This document shows, piece after piece, positions 29,782 to 35,934 of a DNA stretch of 35,934 bases. The DNA is from Smithella sp. GTDB taxonomy: Bacteria > Desulfobacterota > Syntrophia > Syntrophales > Smithellaceae. Location of the stretch: assembly GCA_030018675.1 (NCBI GenBank), contig JASEHT010000004.1, positions 1 through 35,934 on the forward strand, given 5' to 3'. Both the position numbers and the translations under genes were made by a program. How positions within the stretch are numbered: the first letter of the stretch is position 1; each line of letters starts with the position of its first letter. The notes beneath the pieces are model-generated. The model was given only the letters and a program-made list of their open reading frames with translations, searched no databases and was not told the origin of the DNA.

Positions 29782-30333
29782 TTAATTTCCCATCATCCGA
29801 TCCAGAATAATAGCCGCTGCCGAACGAACGGCCAGATGATTATAACCTTCACAACCTTTGATCGGCTCCAATCTGTAATCGGCCTGACCGACCACTTCAT
29901 CGGCGATTCCCGAACCTGTTCCGAAAATTACGAGATACGGCGCATTCGCTATAAGCAGTAATTTTCTTAATTCGGCAAATTTTAAAACATTCCCAGAAAT
30001 ATTCGCTCCGGTAGCGACAGTACGCGGAACCAACCCTGTGCTTCCGGCAATATCATCGATAACCGACTGAAGGCTTTCTTTGATGAAAATCAATTCAAAT
30101 GCCGCCCTGCGATCATCATTGAATTCGGCTCCATAGCCGTTGCGCCAGTGATTGACAATTGTCTCAGCCAGTTTGCGTTGTTCTTCGATCGGATTGACAA
30201 TATAAAATCTCTTAACTGCGTATGTTTTCGCCGTTCTGGCAATATCGTGTATATCCATATTCGCGATAGATGTTGTTACGACTCTGCCTTCTTTATTATA
30301 CACCGGGTAATGTAAAAGAACGATATAAAGCAT
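29782..30333 (-). CDS. Putative SpoU-like RNA methyltransferase domain protein
   Basis: LYIVLLHYPVYNKEGRVVTTSIANMDIHDIARTAKTYAVKRFYIVNP...LVIFGTGSGIADEV; position between trmD and rplS fits known operons. Confidence 0.8.
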   Translation of the reverse strand: MLYIVLLHYPVYNKEGRVVTTSIANMDIHDIARTAKTYAVKRFYIVNPIEEQRKLAETIVNHWRNGYGAEFNDDRRAAFELIFIKESLQSVIDDIAGSTGLVPRTVATGANISGNVLKFAELRKLLLIANAPYLVIFGTGSGIADEVVGQADYRLEPIKGCEGYNHLAVRSAAAIILDRMMGN

Positions 30334-30396
30334 TCAAGCTTTTCCATATTAAGTTGGGGAAGACCCTTACATTATAAATTTCTTAAAATCAAGACT

Positions 30397-31137
30397 TTAT
30401 ATGTTTTCGAATTTAATTTTCTCCAGATACTTTTCATCATCCGAAGAGAGTTGCGCGCCCTTCAGCAAATCGGATCGTCGTTGATATGTTCTTCTCAGCG
30501 ATTCCTTCCGTCGCCAGAGTTCAATATCGGCATGATGACCCGAAAGCAAAACATCCGGCACAGCCCAGCCCCGATAAACCGACGGTCTCGTATACTGCGG
30601 ATATTCAAGGAGATTATTTGAAAAAGACTCCTTTTCCGCGGATTCTTCATTTCCCAAGACATCGGGTACAAAGCGTGAAATCGCGTCGATAAGAACTAGG
30701 GCGGCAAGTTCTCCGCCTGTCAGAATATAATCACCGATGGAGATTTCTCTATCCACCAGATGTTCCCTTATTCTATCATCAACGCCTTCATAGCGCCCGC
30801 AGATGATGATCATATTTTTCTTTTCGGACAGTTCTCTCGCGATGTCCTGATTCAGTAATTCTCCCTGCGGACTCATCAAAATGACGGTGACATCATCCCG
30901 GATTTTGTTTTTAATTGCTGTCAGCGCCTTGTCAACCGGTTCAATTTTCATCACCATTCCGCATCCGCCGCCGTAAGGTGCGTCATCGGTCATTTTGTGT
31001 TTGTCATCAGCCCAATCCCGAATATTGTGCAGGGAAACGCTTAAAACACCCTTTTCTCTGGCTTTCTTCAGAAGGCTGTAATCAAGGGGGGAAGCAAACA
31101 TTTCGGGAAAAATGGAAAGAATTTCGAATCTAATCAC
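30397..31137 (-). CDS. trmD: tRNA (guanine-N1)-methyltransferase
   Basis: [65 protein letters not shown] start. Confidence 0.98.
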   Translation of the reverse strand: MIRFEILSIFPEMFASPLDYSLLKKAREKGVLSVSLHNIRDWADDKHKMTDDAPYGGGCGMVMKIEPVDKALTAIKNKIRDDVTVILMSPQGELLNQDIARELSEKKNMIIICGRYEGVDDRIREHLVDREISIGDYILTGGELAALVLIDAISRFVPDVLGNEESAEKESFSNNLLEYPQYTRPSVYRGWAVPDVLLSGHHADIELWRRKESLRRTYQRRSDLLKGAQLSSDDEKYLEKIKFENI

Positions 31138-31139
31138 GG

Positions 31140-31640
31140 TTACAAACCTGCCATTAATTTTACTTTCATGATTTTCTTTTGGACGTTGATTTCTTTGATG
31201 ACCTCAGCGATAGCGGGAATAAGAATTTCCCGTTTCCCTTTGCAAACATAAACATCATTGCTTCCCGTGGGAAAGATGGATTCTATTTTTCCTATGTGCT
31301 CACCTTCTTCAGTATAAACATCAATCCCGATAACATCATCGCAGTAATACTCGCCTTCCGGCAGTATTTCCAAAATATCTCTCTGCAGATATACTTTACG
31401 ACCGATGAAACCGCGGGCTGTCTCAACATCGGATATTTTTTCCAATTGAACAAAGAACATTTTGCCGGACCGATCAATTTTTCTGATGTTGAAGGGCTTT
31501 TTATTTCCGGAAGCCTCTTCAACATACAGACATTGAATTTTATTAAAAATACCCGCGGTCTCCAGGCATGACCGCACTTTCATACATCCCTGGAGACCGC
31601 GGGTATTTACGATCTCTCCGACTTCCAAGAGATCCATCAT
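31140..31640 (-). CDS. rimM: 16S rRNA processing protein
   Basis: [22 protein letters not shown]-barrel [41 protein letters not shown]; operon position between khpA and trmD. Confidence 0.96.
   Translation of the reverse strand: MMDLLEVGEIVNTRGLQGCMKVRSCLETAGIFNKIQCLYVEEASGNKKPFNIRKIDRSGKMFFVQLEKISDVETARGFIGRKVYLQRDILEILPEGEYYCDDVIGIDVYTEEGEHIGKIESIFPTGSNDVYVCKGKREILIPAIAEVIKEINVQKKIMKVKLMAGL
31547..31608. repeat. Perfect 20-nt inverted repeat (long hairpin) inside rimM
   Basis: AAATACCCGCGGTCTCCAGG (31547-31566) and CCTGGAGACCGCGGGTATTT (31589-31608) are exact reverse complements separated by 22 nt. Confidence 0.98.
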
Positions 31641-31645
31641 TTATT

Positions 31646-31882
31646 CTACTCGATTATTTCTAAAACGGCTCTTTTATGAGCTTTCGCGGAGGCCGCGCTT
31701 AAAATCATACGAATCGCCTTGGCGGTTCGACCCTGTTTGCCGATGACCTTGCCCAAATCTTCCTTCGCCACGCGCAATTCAATAACAGATGTCTGTTCCC
31801 CGACTATTTCAGTAACTTCAACCTTATCCGGATAATCTACCAAAGCCTGAGATATATACTTAATCAATTCCTTCATCGTCAC
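31646..31882 (-). CDS. khpA: KH-domain RNA-binding protein
   Basis: [33 protein letters not shown]; between rpsP and rimM. Confidence 0.95.
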   Translation of the reverse strand: MTMKELIKYISQALVDYPDKVEVTEIVGEQTSVIELRVAKEDLGKVIGKQGRTAKAIRMILSAASAKAHKRAVLEIIE

Positions 31883-31950
31883 AACCTCCGCTGAATTTAA
31901 TAAGTTTCGTTTAGAAATAATTTTTCAATAACAGCATGCTCGTTAATGGG

Positions 31951-32205
31951 TTACTTGATTTTAGCTTCTATACCTTTCGTCTTAAGTAAATTAGATACCG
32001 TCAGAGTTGCCTTGGCCCCTTTCGCCAGCCAGTTGCGAACGCGATCTTCCTTGAGTGTCACTTTAGCCGGATTCGTCTTCGGATCATAATTACCCAAAAT
32101 TTCGAGAAATCTTCCATCTCGCGGAAAATCTGCATCAGCCGCCACAATACGATAAAAAGGTTTACCTTTGGCACCCATACGAGCCAATCTAATTTTTACA
32201 GCCAT
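31951..32205 (-). CDS. rpsP: 30S ribosomal protein S16
   Basis: AVKIRLARMGAKGKPFYRIVAADADFPRDGRFLEILGNYDP. Confidence 0.98.
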   Translation of the reverse strand: MAVKIRLARMGAKGKPFYRIVAADADFPRDGRFLEILGNYDPKTNPAKVTLKEDRVRNWLAKGAKATLTVSNLLKTKGIEAKIK

Positions 32206-32275
32206 TGATTTCTAATATTACCTCCTTAAAATAATAATTTTTTTGATGAATTCATTTATCACAGTTTTTTGCATT

Positions 32276-33607
32276 TTAAAAGGGAAAATTCCTCATCAGG
32301 GATTTAATGCCGTCTTTTTTGTTGAATTTTTTCATCATTTTTCTTATTTCCATGTAATTTTTCAGCAATCGGTTCACATCCTGAACGGTTGTTCCGCTGC
32401 CCAAGGCGATTCTTTTTCGCCGGCGACCGTCAATAACAAGATAATTATAACGCTCCTGTTTCGTCATTGAATCGATAATCGCCGTTATTTTGACCAGTTC
32501 CTTTTCGTCAGGCTCAACATCCTTTAACGCTTTCATCTTGCCCAATCCCGGAATCATCCCCATAATGTCCTTCATCGACCCCATTTTTTTAATCTGAGAT
32601 AAATGATTGCGAAAATCGTCCAGCGTAAAATTATTCTTTTTTATACTTTTTTCAAGTTCAAGGGCTGTTTTTTGGTCGATGTTTGCCTGAGCTTTCTCGA
32701 CCAGGGTAAGAATGTCACCCATGCCCAGAATTCTGGAGGCCATTCTCTCCGGATGAAAAACTTCCAGATTGTCAATTTTTTCTCCCACGCCGACGAATTT
32801 TATCGGTTTACCGATGACCGATTTAAGGGAGAGCGCGCTGCCGCCGCGTGCGTCACCGTCCATTTTCGTCATAATGACGCCGTCGATGTTGAGCAGTTCA
32901 TTAAATTTGGCGCCCACATTAACGGCGTCCTGACCGGTCATGGCATCAGCCACATATATAATCTCCGCGGGGTTGACATTCAGCCTTATATTCTTCAGCT
33001 CGTCCATCAAAACATCATCGATATGCAATCGTCCGGCCGTGTCGATGATCAGGATTTCAAAACCGTTTCTTTTAGCCTCCTCCACCGCTTGAACACAAAT
33101 CTTTACCGGATCTTTCAATGTCTTGTTTTCAAAAACACCTACCTTTATCTGTTTTCCCAGGAGAGCCAACTGTTCAATAGCCGCAGGACGATAAACATCC
33201 GCAGACACCAGACAGACCTTTTTCCCCTCTTTGGACAGTAAAAGAGCCAGCTTTGCGGCAGTGGTTGTTTTACCGCAACCCTGAAGTCCCACAAGCATGA
33301 TGACGGAGGGAATACGCGCGCCGAATTTTATGGTTGAACTCACGCCCCCCATCAACTCAACCAGACGATCGTGCACAATCTTGACTATCTGCTGTCCCGG
33401 GGTAATGCTTTCCATCACATCCCTGCCGATGGCTCTGACACGAACATCTTCAATAAAATCTTTTGCAACCTTGAAATTAACATCCGCCTCCAGAAGGGCC
33501 ATGCGTACTTCCTTGAGGGAGGCGTTTATATTTTCCTCCGATAAAATACCGCGTCCTTTTAATTTCTTAAATATAGAGTCCAGCTTTTCAGAAAGATTTT
33601 CGAACAT
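32276..33607 (-). CDS. ffh: Signal recognition particle protein
   Basis: GLQGCGKTTTAAKLALLL, DTAGRL, TKMDGDARGGSALS, GMGDILTLVEKA, C-terminal M domain. Confidence 0.98.
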   Translation of the reverse strand: MFENLSEKLDSIFKKLKGRGILSEENINASLKEVRMALLEADVNFKVAKDFIEDVRVRAIGRDVMESITPGQQIVKIVHDRLVELMGGVSSTIKFGARIPSVIMLVGLQGCGKTTTAAKLALLLSKEGKKVCLVSADVYRPAAIEQLALLGKQIKVGVFENKTLKDPVKICVQAVEEAKRNGFEILIIDTAGRLHIDDVLMDELKNIRLNVNPAEIIYVADAMTGQDAVNVGAKFNELLNIDGVIMTKMDGDARGGSALSLKSVIGKPIKFVGVGEKIDNLEVFHPERMASRILGMGDILTLVEKAQANIDQKTALELEKSIKKNNFTLDDFRNHLSQIKKMGSMKDIMGMIPGLGKMKALKDVEPDEKELVKITAIIDSMTKQERYNYLVIDGRRRKRIALGSGTTVQDVNRLLKNYMEIRKMMKKFNKKDGIKSLMRNFPF

Positions 33608-33627
33608 AATGGTGCGCCTTTATTTCC

Positions 33628-34371
33628 TTAGTGTTTATTTGAAACATCATCCTCCTTGCGGATGATACATTTTTTCCCTGTTTTGACGGAAATGATATTT
33701 ACCGCATCTTCAGCGTGCAGCCTGCTCTGAAATCCGGTAGCAATGACCCTGAATACGATGCCTTTCCCCTTGACATCTGCTTTGACGATCTCCGTTTTAT
33801 AGCCCAACAAAGATACGTCTTTACGTATGGCTTCCGCTTTGTTCTTTTCTTTCAGGGAAGCCACCTGAACAATAAATTTATTTTCTCCTGAATGTTTCAA
33901 TCCCTGCTCTTCTCGAGGCGGAGCCAGTTTAACGTTTTTTTCGATCTTCGTTATCTGCTGCTCTTTTTGACTGTTCTGGACAGAATTAGGCTTTGGTGTT
34001 TCTTCTTTGACAGGTTGTGCGACAGCAGTCTCCTTGGGAGATAACGATTCCTCTTTCGGTGGAGCTTTCTTGCTGGTCAATGTATTGTGAAACGTCAGAT
34101 TAATATTTTCATCATTCAAAGAGGATGGGTCTTGAAGAATCTTCTCATCCGCGACGCTTTGAGCCATTCTAATCCTGGCCGGACGCCAGACCAGAGCCAG
34201 TACTCTTTGAGGCACGCCGGCAATTTTTTCCGGATAGGTATCGATATTTTTTCCGACATCAATACCGAACAAAAAAGCCGCACACAAAAGAGCGGTCATC
34301 CCGGTCACCACAATGATGAGTCCCGTTTTACCGATCGTCAGTTCAATTTTTTTTTTATTACCGGTGGCCAT
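33628..34371 (-). CDS. SPOR domain-containing protein
   Basis: N-terminal TM segment, low-complexity linker, C-terminal FIVQVASLKEKNKAEAIRKDVSLLGYKTEIVKADVKGKGIVFRVIATGFQ. Confidence 0.88.
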   Translation of the reverse strand: MATGNKKKIELTIGKTGLIIVVTGMTALLCAAFLFGIDVGKNIDTYPEKIAGVPQRVLALVWRPARIRMAQSVADEKILQDPSSLNDENINLTFHNTLTSKKAPPKEESLSPKETAVAQPVKEETPKPNSVQNSQKEQQITKIEKNVKLAPPREEQGLKHSGENKFIVQVASLKEKNKAEAIRKDVSLLGYKTEIVKADVKGKGIVFRVIATGFQSRLHAEDAVNIISVKTGKKCIIRKEDDVSNKH

Positions 34372-34421
34372 AAGAATGAACTTTAAATAAGATTCAATTA
34401 TCTACATCGACAATGACATTT

Positions 34422-35934
34422 TTACATTTTTTCCGGCGCGTTTACGCCCAAAATGTTCAGGGCATTCCGTAAAACAATCTTCACGGTTTTGGCCAGAAAA
34501 AGTCTCGCTTTCATTAAAGGCTCATTGTCGGAAATTACCTTATTTTTATTGTAATAGCTATGAAATACTCCGGCCAATTCATTGAGGAAAAACGTGATCC
34601 GGTGAGGCTCCAGCGCGCTGGCGGCGCCTTGAATCATTTCCGGATAACCGACAATCATCTTGATCAAAGTTTTCTCTTCCGGTTCGCTGAGCAACGCCGG
34701 ATTGATATCAGCGTATTGCGGCAAAGACACCTGGCGTTCACCGGCCGTTCTGATAATACTGCAAATGCGGGCATGGGCATACTGCACGTAATAAACCGGG
34801 TTTTCATTCGACTGTTTCTTGGCCAACTCAAGATCAAAATCCAGATGGCTGTCGGACCGGCGCATCAGGAAATTATACCGGGCGGCATCACGCCCGACCT
34901 CATCGATGACTTCTCGTAACGTCACAAACTCTCCGGAGCGCGTGGACATGGCCGCCGGTATCCCCTCCCGCAAAAGATTGACGAGTTGGACAAGAATAAT
35001 CTTCAAGGAGTCTTTTTCATGACCCAAGGCCTGAATTCCCGCCCACAGACGCGGCATATAACCGTGATGATCAGCGCCCCATATATCGATGAGCATCTCA
35101 TAACCGCGTCCATATTTATTCTTGTGATAGGCGATATCCGCGGCAAAATAGGTCGGTTCTCCGTTTTGACGGATGACGACCCTGTCCTTTTCATCGCCGA
35201 AGGCTGTGGTTTTAAACCAAAGCGTTCCTCCGTCGGAATAAATAAATCTCTGGCGGCGTAAATCATTGAGAAGTTGATTGACGCCGTCGTTTTTATAAAG
35301 CGCCCTTTCGCTGAAATATTCGTCGAAGACAACACCGAAATCCTTCAGATCGACTTTGATTTCATCGAGGATTGATTTTCCGGCCAAGGCGGTAAAATAA
35401 CGTATAGATTGTTCTTCTTCGATTTGCAGATATTTTTCTCCTTCCCGGCCAAGAATATCACGAGCAATATCTTTAATGTAGTCGCCCTGATAGCAGCCCT
35501 CCGGAAATTCGACTTTGCGACCGCAGAGCTCCTGATAACGTAACAGCACGGATTTCCCGAGATTGTTCATCTGGTTTCCGGCGTCATTGATATAATATTC
35601 CCGGGTAATATTGAATCCGGCGGTTTTGAGCAAATTGGCAATGACGTCGCCGACAACAGCGCCTCGGGCATGACCGATATGCAGCGGTCCGGTGGGATTT
35701 GCGCTGACGAATTCGATTAAGACTTTTTTACCGTCGCCCAATTCAATTTTCCCGTAATGATCATTTTTTTCTTCAATATTTTTTAGCGCCGCATGCCAGG
35801 CGCGGTCATTGATGAAAAAATTAATAAACCCCGGTCCAGCAATCTGAGTCTTTTCAATGATATTGTTGGGATCGATGATATTTTCCTGAATTATCTGAGC
35901 AATGGCGCGAGGGTTTTTTTTGACCTTGGATGCC
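34422..35934 (-). CDS. argS: Arginyl-tRNA synthetase (5' end outside window)
   Basis: [32 protein letters not shown] (HIGH motif); reading frame stays open upstream of the track start 35741 to the window edge ([20 protein letters not shown]...[11 protein letters not shown]). Confidence 0.97.
   Translation of the reverse strand, partial: ASKVKKNPRAIAQIIQENIIDPNNIIEKTQIAGPGFINFFINDRAWHAALKNIEEKNDHYGKIELGDGKKVLIEFVSANPTGPLHIGHARGAVVGDVIANLLKTAGFNITREYYINDAGNQMNNLGKSVLLRYQELCGRKVEFPEGCYQGDYIKDIARDILGREGEKYLQIEEEQSIRYFTALAGKSILDEIKVDLKDFGVVFDEYFSERALYKNDGVNQLLNDLRRQRFIYSDGGTLWFKTTAFGDEKDRVVIRQNGEPTYFAADIAYHKNKYGRGYEMLIDIWGADHHGYMPRLWAGIQALGHEKDSLKIILVQLVNLLREGIPAAMSTRSGEFVTLREVIDEVGRDAARYNFLMRRSDSHLDFDLELAKKQSNENPVYYVQYAHARICSIIRTAGERQVSLPQYADINPALLSEPEEKTLIKMIVGYPEMIQGAASALEPHRITFFLNELAGVFHSYYNKNKVISDNEPLMKARLFLAKTVKIVLRNALNILGVNAPEKM

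Noticed and set aside
32603-33241. 212-aa plus-strand ORF antisense to ffh
   Set aside because: Fully inside the well-supported ffh frame on the opposite strand; composition looks like a shadow ORF.
1-35934. CRISPR array, transposase, integrase, prophage or rRNA genes
   Set aside because: None seen: no regularly spaced repeats, no transposase/integrase-like ORFs, no rRNA sequence.

Overview
The window is mostly a dense housekeeping segment of what looks like a Desulfobacterota/Syntrophia-type bacterium; this lineage is inferred from gene content and protein style, not from a search. Left part: hom, an ApgM-like mutase, a thioesterase, a TPR protein, iorA-iorB and a DnaJ-family gene. A short accessory patch follows (about 7.2-9.3 kb) with two co-directional minus-strand ORFs: a secreted orphan, and a zinc-ribbon + wHTH-like + nucleoside-deoxyribosyltransferase/TIR-like protein. 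Then UPF0280, dnaE, guaB, a small unknown, dtd, a PxxKW-type cysteine-rich protein, the pheT-pheS-rplT-rpmI-infC-thrS cluster with ihf and merR genes, tRNA-Val(GAC), pgsA, a lipoprotein, an acidic small protein, a UDP-xylose synthase/UDP-glucose dehydrogenase pair, and the ffh-rpsP-khpA-rimM-trmD-rplS-rnhB-yraN cluster, a SPOR protein and a truncated argS. Best second looks: (1) a perfect 20-nt inverted repeat with a 22-nt loop inside the 5' coding region of rimM; (2) infC appears to start at a non-canonical ATA codon; (3) the zinc-ribbon/NDT-TIR-like protein paired with a secreted orphan; (4) a REP-like GC-rich repeat that supplies the ribosome-binding site of iorB; (5) a hairpin in the tRNA-Val/thrS interval whose loop is complementary to upstream leader sequence; (6) a eukaryote-type UGDH next to UXS; (7) hom next to an ApgM homolog that may be the missing homoserine kinase. 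No CRISPR array, rRNA, transposase or prophage was seen.
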